A stretch of 22,027 nucleotides of DNA, taken from contig JAYTOA010000110.1 of the NCBI GenBank assembly GCA_043748015.1, forward strand, positions 1 through 22,027, in the 5' to 3' direction. The notes below the pieces were generated by a model. That model saw only the letters and a list, made by a program, of their open reading frames with translations, searched no databases and had not been told where the DNA came from. This DNA comes from JAIBBG01 sp043748015. Lineage in GTDB: Bacteria > Bacteroidota > Bacteroidia > Flavobacteriales_D > Sanyastnellaceae. Position numbers and translations under genes: made by a program. Below are positions 1-6,772 of the stretch, piece after piece. Every line of letters begins with the position of its first letter. Positions within the stretch are counted from its first letter, which is position 1.

Positions 1-2
1 CG

Positions 3-1724
3 ATGAATTATTTGAGTGCTAATGGTAGTTGGGCATCACAAAATACCGGAACCAATGGCACACAGGCGGGAATATGGTACGTCAGTGCCAAGGAGAATGG
101 TCAAATATTAGGTGAATGCTCATCCGGTTGTGGGAACAATCGAACGCTGCACCTAGGTGGTGGTCCTTCTGCAGGAGATCAGGGAGCAATTGGTTTTGGA
201 CAGCAGTATTATGGTTGTGGTCCGGCGAATTGTGCCACGACGAGTAAGCGAATTGTTTCTCCCTGGATCGATTGTGCCATTTATTCAGATATTGAAATCA
301 GATTTAATTATTTGAGGTCAACAATCAATCAGGTTGGAGGCCTTGGCGCGTACTATCAAGAAAATGGAAATTGGATTCTAATGCCGGCAATATCAAATTC
401 TGGTTCGTGCGAGACAGGTAGCTTATGGTTGGAGTATGTTTTTCAACTCCCTGCCTCGATGAATTATCGAACTGATGTGCAGTTTTCCTTTCTTATATCC
501 AATAGTTATACGGGACTCACGTCAAGTACGGTAGCAATTGACAACATTCGCATTTCGGGTATTCCATTAGAAGATGTTTATCCGCCGGATTTGGTTTGCC
601 CGGGAAGTGTGGCGGTCGAATTACAAGAATCAATTTGCCATCCAACTTTTTCAGCTGGATGTGGTGATGATATTATCGATCAGGTAAAAATCTACAACAG
701 TACAGGTGATACGTTGATGAATACAGGACAAACAGGGTGCAATGGAACGCCCAGTTCACACATTGAATATTCTCCGATTGCAGGCATTACAACTTGTTCA
801 CTTCAATCGGGCTCACAGTATTTCGTTTATTTCAGTTCATATGCTTGGCTACCTCAGTTTTTTGGAATGTGGATCGATTATAACAATGATGGTGATTTTG
901 ATGATAGCGGAGAATTCGTCTGGAGGAGCCTTCAGGCCAACACCCAATCTAATTTTTCGTTTATTGTTACGGCGGTACCACCGGGTGTTTATAGAATGAG
1001 AGTTATTGCCGACTACAGTTATCCTTTGCTTGCAAATCAATCATGCATCAATGCTACCTGGGGTGAAGGCAGCGATTTTTTGATTAATATTGAAATGCCG
1101 ATTGTGAGTTCTATTTGTAATCAGGTGCCTGATTATTCCAATTGGGGCGGCGTTTATGATTTGCATGACAATGACGTAAGCATTGAGCAAGTGCCTGCAG
1201 CCGGAACAATCATTACTGAAGACATCGAGGTTATACTCACTGCTACAGATTATACCGGCAATAGTGCACAATGCTCTTTTGTTATTCCTTATTTAGAAAC
1301 GGGTGTGCCGATACTCAATTGTCCACAAAATATTTCTCAACCAATTTCACCAGTTGCATTTGAGGGATTTGTTGAAATCCCATTGCCGGTTGTTAGTCCA
1401 ACTTGTTCACCTTTGATCATCACCAACGATGTCAATGACAATTCATCGGCTACAGGCATCTTTCCTGCGGGAATCAGTATTGTGAATTACATAGCCACTG
1501 CCGGAGAATTTTCATCGACTTGTGCTGTCCAGATAGAATTGATTCCAACTTGTTGTACAGGAGATTTTGATTGTGATGGCAGTATTGCCGTTTCGGATTT
1601 AATTCTATTGATGAACGACTTCGGCTGTTTGAATACGTGTGATACTGACATTAATAGTGACGGACTCGTGAATGTTTACGACGTTCAGTTGTTCATGGGA
1701 TTGCTTCAGCCGACTTGTCCATAG
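3..1724 (+). CDS. Secreted mosaic protein with GEVED, HYR-like and dockerin-like segments (5' end cut off)
   Basis: This is the C-terminal 573 residues of a large extracellular protein. The frame is open to the window edge and no signal peptide is visible, so the true start lies outside. Residues about 1-185 resemble the jelly-roll 'choice-of-anchor J'/MAM-like domains of secreted Bacteroidota proteins and end in VAIDNIRISG. Residues about 270-365 look like a GEVED domain (IDYNNDGDFDDSGE at 291-304). Residues 370-430 and 435-515 are HYR-like (VPAAGTI, LTATDYTGNSAQCSF). Residues 518-570 hold two dockerin-like calcium loops, with D521/D523/D525 and D549/N551/D553. It is rich in cysteine (likely disulfides) and has no recognisable type A T9SS sorting domain. 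It is probably a surface or secreted adhesin-like protein. Function is not known, and domain names rest on pattern recognition only. Confidence 0.8.
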   Translation: MNYLSANGSWASQNTGTNGTQAGIWYVSAKENGQILGECSSGCGNNRTLHLGGGPSAGDQGAIGFGQQYYGCGPANCATTSKRIVSPWIDCAIYSDIEIRFNYLRSTINQVGGLGAYYQENGNWILMPAISNSGSCETGSLWLEYVFQLPASMNYRTDVQFSFLISNSYTGLTSSTVAIDNIRISGIPLEDVYPPDLVCPGSVAVELQESICHPTFSAGCGDDIIDQVKIYNSTGDTLMNTGQTGCNGTPSSHIEYSPIAGITTCSLQSGSQYFVYFSSYAWLPQFFGMWIDYNNDGDFDDSGEFVWRSLQANTQSNFSFIVTAVPPGVYRMRVIADYSYPLLANQSCINATWGEGSDFLINIEMPIVSSICNQVPDYSNWGGVYDLHDNDVSIEQVPAAGTIITEDIEVILTATDYTGNSAQCSFVIPYLETGVPILNCPQNISQPISPVAFEGFVEIPLPVVSPTCSPLIITNDVNDNSSATGIFPAGISIVNYIATAGEFSSTCAVQIELIPTCCTGDFDCDGSIAVSDLILLMNDFGCLNTCDTDINSDGLVNVYDVQLFMGLLQPTCP

Positions 1725-1774
1725 TATTGGCACTTTCCAACTTTCTATTGATTAAAATATTCTACATTCGCCGA

Positions 1775-1788
1775 GTACACTTTTGTAC
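1775..1788 (+). promoter_or_regulatory. Small inverted repeat with -7-like element before the hydrolase gene
   Basis: GTACA-CTTT-TGTAC forms a perfect 5-bp inverted repeat 15 bases before the hydrolase ATG. It contains CACTTTTG, which matches the Bacteroidota -7 consensus TAnnTTTG at five of six fixed positions. No TTG lies at the usual distance upstream. It may be a promoter or operator, but the evidence is weak. Confidence 0.25.
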
Positions 1789-1802
1789 ATTCACAACCGT
1801 CT

Positions 1803-2564
1803 ATGGACTATCAACTGAAAGAAGAAAATAATTTTCGCTATATTGAAGAAGGTCAGGGCAAGCCACTGATACTGCTTCATGGATTGTTTGGAGCACTTAG
1901 CAATTTCCGCGAAGTGATCGAGCAATTTTCCAAGACACACACTGTGGTGATCCCGATGCTGCCACTTTACAGCATGCCTGTTTTGACTACAGGTGTTAAG
2001 AGCATCGCACATTTTCTTCATGATTTTATTCTACACAAAAAATACGATAAAGTGAATTTGCTTGGCAATTCATTGGGTGGTCATGTGGCGTTGATCTATT
2101 GTAAAGAGCATCCTGAGATGGTGAGTTCACTTACGTTGACAGCGAGTTCAGGTTTATATGAAAACGCATTCGGGTCTAGTTTTCCAAGAAGAGAAGACAA
2201 AGAATTCATTCGTCAGAAAGTAGGATTGACTTTTTACGATCCGGCGCACGCCACAGATGAATTGGTAGATGAATGTTTTGAAATTGTGAACGACAGAAAT
2301 CGGGTATTGCGAATTCTAGCACTTGCAAAATCTGCAATACGTCACAACATGGCGAAAGATCTTCCAAAGATGAAAATGCCTACATGTCTTATCTGGGGAA
2401 GAAACGACACCATTACTCCTCCTGAAGTTGCTGAGGAATTCAATCAGCTACTCACCAACTCCACATTGTATTGGATTGATGAATGTGGTCACGCTCCGAT
2501 GATGGAGCATCCACAAACTTTCAATTCCATACTTGCGAATTGGATGAAGGAAAAAGGTGTATAG
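1803..2564 (+). CDS. Alpha/beta hydrolase fold protein
   Basis: A 253-residue single-domain alpha/beta hydrolase of normal length for the family, without signal peptide, so cytoplasmic. The oxyanion-hole segment LLHGLFG is at 24-30, the nucleophile elbow GNSLGG at 88-93 with Ser90, the acid is probably Asp202 (WGRNDTITP), and the catalytic His230 sits in ECGHAPMMEHP. The complete Ser-Asp-His triad argues for an active esterase or related hydrolase; the substrate cannot be read from the sequence. It lies 114 bases upstream of engB on the same strand. As I recall, a hydrolase of this type next to engB and mraZ is a recurring Bacteroidota arrangement, which hints at a link with cell envelope or ribosome functions, but this is only context. 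Confidence 0.92.
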   Translation: MDYQLKEENNFRYIEEGQGKPLILLHGLFGALSNFREVIEQFSKTHTVVIPMLPLYSMPVLTTGVKSIAHFLHDFILHKKYDKVNLLGNSLGGHVALIYCKEHPEMVSSLTLTASSGLYENAFGSSFPRREDKEFIRQKVGLTFYDPAHATDELVDECFEIVNDRNRVLRILALAKSAIRHNMAKDLPKMKMPTCLIWGRNDTITPPEVAEEFNQLLTNSTLYWIDECGHAPMMEHPQTFNSILANWMKEKGV

Positions 2565-2612
2565 AAAAAAGTTGATTGTTTGTAGTTGGTCGTGTCTGGC
2601 AATCAGAAAAAC

Positions 2613-2633
2613 GCTTGATTGTCACAATCAAGC
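2613..2633. repeat. Perfect 10-bp inverted repeat between hydrolase and engB
   Basis: GCTTGATTGT and ACAATCAAGC are exact reverse complements around a single C (or a 9-bp stem with a three-base loop). No T-run follows on the plus strand (ATTCACG). Read on the minus strand the stem is followed by CGTTTTT, so it would look more like a minus-strand terminator, although no minus-strand gene ends here. It may be an operator, a processing hairpin or a chance palindrome. Confidence 0.5.
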
Positions 2634-2640
2634 ATTCACG

Positions 2641-2669
2641 CAATAACCAATAACCCAATAACCATTAAC
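2641..2669. repeat. Short tandem CAATAAC-type heptamers upstream of engB
   Basis: CAATAAC occurs twice in tandem, followed by the variants CCAATAAC and CATTAAC. The array ends 9 bases before the engB start codon. A related run is found at 4423-4454 just 3' of gldC. Similar low-complexity runs are, to my knowledge, scattered between genes in Bacteroidota; the role is unknown. Confidence 0.55.
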
Positions 2670-2678
2670 TAAGAATCC

Positions 2679-3317
2679 ATGTCCATTTCATCAGCAGAGT
2701 TCCTCAAGTCATCAACATTGCTTATTCAATGTCCCGAGCCCGTTGTGCCGGAGTTTGCTTTTATAGGAAGAAGTAATGTCGGCAAGAGCAGCTTGATCAA
2801 TATGCTGGTGAACAAGAAGAACATGGCGAAGACTTCTGGAACACCGGGAAAAACGCGCCTTATCAATCACTTCATCATCAACAAGGAAAGCAAACCATGG
2901 TACCTCGTCGATCTACCCGGGTATGGCTATGCGAAAATTTCTCAGAAAGAAAGAGCGAAGTGGGAGACAATGATTCGTACCTATCTCAATCACCGCGAGA
3001 ATTTATTTTGCACGATGGTTTTGATTGATGTCCGACATGAGCCACAAAAGCGCGACATAGATTTTTGTGTAAAGCTGGGAACAGATGGACTTCCCTTCGC
3101 GATTGTTTTTACCAAAGCAGATAAGGAAAAGCCTGCAGCTATTGAGAGAAACGTCAATGAATTTTGTAATGCTTTATTAGAACATTTCAGTGAGTTGCCT
3201 AATTATTTCGTTACATCTGCAGCAAAGCAAGTCGGTAAGGAGCAAGTGCTTTCGTTCATCGATTCTGCGATGAGAAATAGTACTATAGAACTCGGTGTTG
3301 ACAAGAAAGAGAGTTGA
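2679..3317 (+). CDS. engB: Ribosome biogenesis GTPase EngB (YihA/YsxC)
   Basis: A 212-residue TrmE-Era-EngA-EngB superfamily GTPase that helps assemble the large ribosomal subunit and is essential in several model bacteria. All G motifs are visible: G1 GRSNVGKSS at 30-38, the switch I region with TSGTPGKTR at 52-60, G3 DLPGYGYAK at 78-86, G4 TKAD at 145-148 and G5 TSAAK at 179-183. Length and the opening (SAEFLKSS, then CPEPVVPEFAFIGRSNVGKSS) match the family, which supports the ATG at 2679. It follows the hydrolase gene at 114 bases and faces the DUF4349-like gene convergently. The nearness of gldC matches the neighbourhood I remember from Flavobacterium-like genomes. Confidence 0.97.
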   Translation: MSISSAEFLKSSTLLIQCPEPVVPEFAFIGRSNVGKSSLINMLVNKKNMAKTSGTPGKTRLINHFIINKESKPWYLVDLPGYGYAKISQKERAKWETMIRTYLNHRENLFCTMVLIDVRHEPQKRDIDFCVKLGTDGLPFAIVFTKADKEKPAAIERNVNEFCNALLEHFSELPNYFVTSAAKQVGKEQVLSFIDSAMRNSTIELGVDKKES

Positions 3318-3380
3318 TTCTTAAATGGTTTGCAGTTTTGATCCGCGACGAGATGCGCATTAATTCCAAGAAATTAGAAC

Positions 3381-3395
3381 GGCACTTTCCAACTT
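3381..3395. repeat. 15-base intergenic repeat, second copy (first at 1729-1743)
   Basis: GGCACTTTCCAACTT is found here, 63 bases after the engB stop codon, and identically at 1729-1743, 4 bases after the stop of the mosaic-protein gene. Both copies are intergenic, downstream of a plus-strand gene. The flanks differ (AGAAC versus TATT on the left, GAATTC versus TCTATTG on the right). Confidence 0.6.
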
Positions 3396-3457
3396 GAATT
3401 CTCTTGACTGGTGCTCAAAACCGGAGAAGTATTTAAGTGCAATTGCCAGTATTGTCC

Positions 3458-4339
3458 CTAATCATTCAGCTTACTATTTACTGCGCTAATAAGCTTCAAT
3501 TTTTCAATTACGAGGAGTAGAATGAAGATGGTTACGACAACAAAAAGACACGCAATTACGATCATCGCAAAGTATTTGATAGTCCATTCCAGCGCCACTT
3601 TTATTCTGTGAATGAATGGAATATTCACTTCAGTTGTGCCTTCGTGCATGGATAATTTCACCGTACAAAATTCATTTTCCGCGTCGAAATTCCCCAGCTC
3701 TACGCCGAGCTCTTGCAGCTTCTCTTCCGTTTCTAATATTTTGTCATTGAGTGAAATAAAGTCAACTATTTGACCAGCTTTCGTTTTGAGTTCGTTCAGT
3801 GATTCCAAAGTTTTCGCTATGGACACCTTCTTTGCATTGAGTTGTCTGTACTCGTTTGTTTTGTCAACCTTCGTGATTTCAGTTGCTTTGACTACACCTA
3901 TTTTTTGAATATCTACATAGAAGCTATCAAAGAGCGACGGATTTACTCCTATCAGCAAATGAATTTGTCGATTACCCTTCTGCCCAACGTTCTGTTCGTA
4001 TTGAATAACCGCGTTATAAGATTGCGTTTTTGACTTTAGTAGTTTCTCGTCATTTTCAAACTCGGATGTTTTGGTTTTGATAGATGCCGTTTTTTCAAAC
4101 TTCTGATTGGAAGCATTATGTTCAGCAACTTGAACATCGTTCTTCATTGCATACTTTTCTGAAGCGTAGTTCTTACGCACATTGTCCAGGCTGGCAAAGA
4201 AGTTCTCGCTATAGTCACTACCGTGTATTTCCTCGCTGCCAACGTAACCGTACACAAGTCTGAAAATGAAAAGAAGGACAAAGAGTCCAACAAACCATTT
4301 GCTTGTTTTCCAAAATCTCGTTTTAAAGTTTGTCGACAT
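3458..4339 (-). CDS. DUF4349-like two-TM membrane protein with coiled coil
   Basis: A 293-residue protein with a short basic N-terminus, one membrane segment at about 14-31, a large loop, and a second membrane segment at about 255-278 followed by a short tail. The loop contains YVDIQKIGVVKATEITKVDK at 141-160, then a heptad-rich coiled coil (about 165-215) and a short strand CTVKLSM before TM2. This order of beta segment, coiled coil, beta segment and C-terminal TM is the layout of DUF4349 proteins, which often are lipoproteins; this one lacks a lipobox cysteine. Both ends are probably cytoplasmic with the loop outside the inner membrane. The function of the family is unknown to me. It is convergent with engB, in the same direction as gldB-gldC but 118 bases beyond gldC. 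Confidence 0.8.
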   Translation of the reverse strand: MSTNFKTRFWKTSKWFVGLFVLLFIFRLVYGYVGSEEIHGSDYSENFFASLDNVRKNYASEKYAMKNDVQVAEHNASNQKFEKTASIKTKTSEFENDEKLLKSKTQSYNAVIQYEQNVGQKGNRQIHLLIGVNPSLFDSFYVDIQKIGVVKATEITKVDKTNEYRQLNAKKVSIAKTLESLNELKTKAGQIVDFISLNDKILETEEKLQELGVELGNFDAENEFCTVKLSMHEGTTEVNIPFIHRIKVALEWTIKYFAMIVIACLFVVVTIFILLLVIEKLKLISAVNSKLND

Positions 4340-4422
4340 ATAAGCTACTATAATTATGAAAGAAATTCTTCAATTAGTTTGAACACAGAGCACTCTTAAT
4401 TAGCATCAGAAAAAGTTTCGCA

Positions 4423-4454
4423 CAATAACCAATTACCCGGTAACTAATTCCTAA
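4423..4454. repeat. Degenerate AATAACC/TAACTAATT-type run 3' of gldC
   Basis: The stretch begins CAATAACCAATTACC and continues GGTAACTAATTCCTAAC, ending 3 bases from the gldC stop codon (minus strand). It resembles the heptamer run before engB at 2641-2669. No terminator-like stem with T-run is evident. Confidence 0.4.
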
Positions 4455-4457
4455 CCC

Positions 4458-4787
4458 TTACATCGGTGCTTTAATATTCATCTTCTCGGCATAATACTCA
4501 CAGAAATCGCGCATAGTATCTGCCATCGCCTTCTCGTTGGTAGCGCGTTCGAAACTATCCGCAAGCGTGAGAATTGTTTGGTGCACGAACTGTTTCATTT
4601 CATCCACTTGCATTTCTTTATTCCATAAATCAATGCGCATGGCATTCTGCGTTGAAGCGTCCCAAACGGAGAGGATCATCGCTTTGGCTTCAGCATTGGT
4701 ATTATTTTCCGATGCCGTCCATTTGATTTTTTCTGGCACGTTGTTGTCGTCGAGTTCAATATCGAAAGTGATTTGTTCGCTTTTCAT
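4458..4787 (-). CDS. gldC: Gliding motility protein GldC
   Basis: A 109-residue soluble protein with no signal peptide. The sequence matches my memory of GldC from Flavobacterium: an ELDDNNVPEKIKW opening, AKAMILSVWDASTQNAMRID (35-54), WNKEMQVDEMKQFVHQT (56-72) and DTMRDFCEYYAEKM near the end. GldC is associated with gliding in Flavobacterium johnsoniae, where it is cotranscribed with gldB; its biochemical role is unknown. Here it follows gldB at 29 bases on the same strand, which suggests a gldB-gldC operon. Length is standard. Presence does not prove gliding, because gldB and gldC also occur in non-gliding relatives. Confidence 0.93.
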   Translation of the reverse strand: MKSEQITFDIELDDNNVPEKIKWTASENNTNAEAKAMILSVWDASTQNAMRIDLWNKEMQVDEMKQFVHQTILTLADSFERATNEKAMADTMRDFCEYYAEKMNIKAPM

Positions 4788-4816
4788 TTTGCAAGTTTAC
4801 GTTGTTGATTTTGAAA

Positions 4817-5857
4817 TCAATGTTTCGGTTTGAATTCAGCCAGCATTTTTTGGTTGTCCTTTTCATCCCACAAAAGCGCGGGTGTTAACTCAGGATGCAC
4901 TTTCATATAATCGCGAACAATTTTCCATCCCATCCATACGCCGAGTTGTGGTGGCGAGTCTTGTGGAATTCCGGTTGCCCCTGTGAAAGGGCCATCTGCA
5001 AACCATTTCCCAATCTCAAAACCTTTTGACTGATACATCACTTTTTCATTCGCCATGGCTTTCCAAGTTGTCCATTCATGATCTTCGGCCCATTTCAATT
5101 GCGAAGAAGTCCAGCTCATCATTGTGCTGTCAGCTATGTCGGGAGCAAGAGCTTCAGCTGTGTGCATCAATTTTCCATAGAATATCAATTCAGACAACAG
5201 GTCTTTGCGTTCGTAGTATCTACCAAATTTGAAAGCAACCCACCCTTTCATTGCATCGGCGAGAATGTATTTCTCGTCCATGTTTTGCTTTTTGTAATTG
5301 GGAAAAGCTTCGGGAGAAAGTTGTTTTGTCACTTTATTGTCGGTTCCCAGATAAGTGTCAAGAGAAATTCCGATGGCAGAATCGCTACAAGAAATATTGT
5401 TGTTCCATGCAGATTGATAATAGATCACTTCAGGAATAGCGCTTTCAGGAAAGAAGTGATTCCAACGGCGCAGCGATTTTGTAAGTTCTGCGTTCAGTTC
5501 ATCCAATTTGTCCTGGGTAAAAACACGTTCAATTTCCTTTCTCGTTTCCACGATGTCGCGATTGCGGATAAAAGGAATGAGTAGCGCTCCTGCACTATCG
5601 GACTGACATTGTGCAAGCATCAAATCGTTCTCTACGAATCTGCAGAAGAAGTTTCCATACTTATGGTATAGTTGTTGGCTTGCCTCGGCGGGATTGGAAA
5701 AATCAGCATTGAACAAATCATGATCAAAACGAGAAAACAATATTTCGGCATTCTTCGCTTCAGGATTCAATTCGATTTTTTTAATGGTTTTTACATTTTC
5801 ACATCCTCCACATCCGGATATGAATAACATGAACAGAATTACTAGGTATCGATACAT
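4817..5857 (-). CDS. gldB: Gliding motility lipoprotein GldB
   Basis: A 346-residue predicted lipoprotein. The N-terminus MYRYLVILFMLFISGC carries a signal peptide with lipobox ISGC and acylation at Cys16, so it should be membrane-anchored outside the cytoplasm. Family-like segments include FSRFDHDLFNADF (41-53), a PEVIYY strand, the YILADAMKGW region and the C-terminal GIPQDSPPQLGVWMGWKIV followed by RDYM. GldB is required for gliding in F. johnsoniae and is common across Bacteroidota. The gene is followed by gldC and is divergent from the PorT-like gene across a 61-base region that holds an ACCAC-N7-GTGGT inverted repeat. Nothing looks truncated. Assignment rests on the gldB-gldC pairing as well as on sequence resemblance. 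Confidence 0.93.
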   Translation of the reverse strand: MYRYLVILFMLFISGCGGCENVKTIKKIELNPEAKNAEILFSRFDHDLFNADFSNPAEASQQLYHKYGNFFCRFVENDLMLAQCQSDSAGALLIPFIRNRDIVETRKEIERVFTQDKLDELNAELTKSLRRWNHFFPESAIPEVIYYQSAWNNNISCSDSAIGISLDTYLGTDNKVTKQLSPEAFPNYKKQNMDEKYILADAMKGWVAFKFGRYYERKDLLSELIFYGKLMHTAEALAPDIADSTMMSWTSSQLKWAEDHEWTTWKAMANEKVMYQSKGFEIGKWFADGPFTGATGIPQDSPPQLGVWMGWKIVRDYMKVHPELTPALLWDEKDNQKMLAEFKPKH

Positions 5858-5867
5858 TGATTAGCTC

Positions 5868-5892
5868 TAATTTTGACCACAAACAAAGTGGT
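5868..5892 (+). promoter_or_regulatory. Putative -7 element and inverted repeat in the gldB / barrel-protein divergent region
   Basis: TAATTTTG at 5868-5875 matches the Bacteroidota -7 consensus TAnnTTTG exactly and would start transcription near 5882, about 37 bases before the barrel-protein ATG. No clear TTG at -33 is seen. Directly after it, ACCAC (5876-5880) and GTGGT (5888-5892) form a 5-bp inverted repeat around AAACAAA. It lies between two divergent start codons and could be an operator for both; this is inference. Confidence 0.4.
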
Positions 5893-5918
5893 AATTTTAA
5901 CTCAGTAAACACTCACAT

Positions 5919-6713
5919 ATGAAAAATAGTATTTTACTTATCGCAACGTTTTTGATTACTACGGTTGCGATGGCACAGGAAAAGGAATGGAAAATTGCCT
6001 TGCACGTTGATCCAAATGTGGCATGGATGAAGCCTGACAACAAGAATATTGATGCTGGAGCAATGAAGATCAAGTTTGGTTTCGGAATTATGATCGACAA
6101 AATGTTCACCGACAATTATGCGTTTGGAACAGGATTAAACATACTCAACACCGGAGGAACGCTCACCTATTTTGATCGCGCAATAAAAGAGAACCACAGC
6201 GTGGTGCGAGAAGTTCAGAGAACTTATAATCTGAAATATCTTGAAATTCCTCTGACATTGAAATTGCGCACCAATGAAATTGGATATATCACCTATTGGG
6301 CGCAGTTCGGTGTTGGACTAGGTTTTAACATTAAGGCTACTGGCGACAATGAACTTAAATATGTAGTTCAGGATTTTGGCACCACTGATTCAAGCAGTTG
6401 GTTGTTGTCGGATTTTAAGAAGGAGTCAACTGAGGATGACATTATCAAAGATGATATACGCTTGTTCAGAACGAGTTTGATTATTGCTGCCGGTATTGAG
6501 TATAATCTCAGCGGAAACGCAGGCATTCTTGCAGGTATATCATTCAACAATGCTTTTTCGAATGTGTTGAATAGCAAAGGAGTGATGAAGGATGCAACTG
6601 GTAATGTACAATATGATTCCAATACAAGTAAGCCATTCAAAAGGACGCCAACAGAATTTGACCTACGTACAATCAGCAATCTCATTTCTCTGCAGGTGGG
6701 ATTTTTATTCTAA
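5919..6713 (+). CDS. PorT-family outer-membrane beta-barrel protein
   Basis: A 264-residue protein with a clear signal peptide (MKNSILLIATFLITTVAMAQ, cleavage after AQ) and alternating amphipathic strands typical of the small OMP_b-brl_2/PorT-like barrels of Bacteroidota. Visible features are FGFGIMIDKMFTDNYAFGTGL near 45-65, NLKYLEIPLTLKLRTNE near 104-120, then AQFGVGLGFNIKA, and the terminal LISLQVGFLF ending in an aromatic residue as outer-membrane barrels do. The family includes PorT/SprT of the type IX secretion system, but many paralogues have no known role, so I do not call this one SprT. It is divergent from gldB and ends 59 bases before nadE with a strong terminator in between. Confidence 0.85.
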   Translation: MKNSILLIATFLITTVAMAQEKEWKIALHVDPNVAWMKPDNKNIDAGAMKIKFGFGIMIDKMFTDNYAFGTGLNILNTGGTLTYFDRAIKENHSVVREVQRTYNLKYLEIPLTLKLRTNEIGYITYWAQFGVGLGFNIKATGDNELKYVVQDFGTTDSSSWLLSDFKKESTEDDIIKDDIRLFRTSLIIAAGIEYNLSGNAGILAGISFNNAFSNVLNSKGVMKDATGNVQYDSNTSKPFKRTPTEFDLRTISNLISLQVGFLF

Positions 6714-6734
6714 GTCTATTTAAAAAAATTGTAG

Positions 6735-6764
6735 AAGTCCTGCCATCTTTGGCGGGACTTTTTT
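6735..6764 (+). terminator. Rho-independent terminator between barrel-protein gene and nadE
   Basis: Bases 6735-6745 pair with 6750-6760 in an 11-bp stem (AAGTCCTGCCA with TGGCGGGACTT, one G-T wobble) around a TCTT loop. The 3' arm runs into six T (6759-6764). It begins 21 bases after the stop codon of the barrel gene and ends only 8 bases before the nadE ATG. Confidence 0.85.
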
Positions 6765-6772
6765 ATGCAATT

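Noticed and set aside
5078..5584. 168-codon open frame on the plus strand, antisense to gldB
   Set aside because: It lies wholly inside the well-supported gldB gene, its translation has no domain-like pattern, and it is explained by the codon structure of the opposite strand.
6749..6772. TTG-initiated eight-codon N-terminal extension of nadE
   Set aside because: It overlaps the 3' arm and loop of the terminator hairpin and adds residues unlike the family; ATG at 6773 is the natural start.
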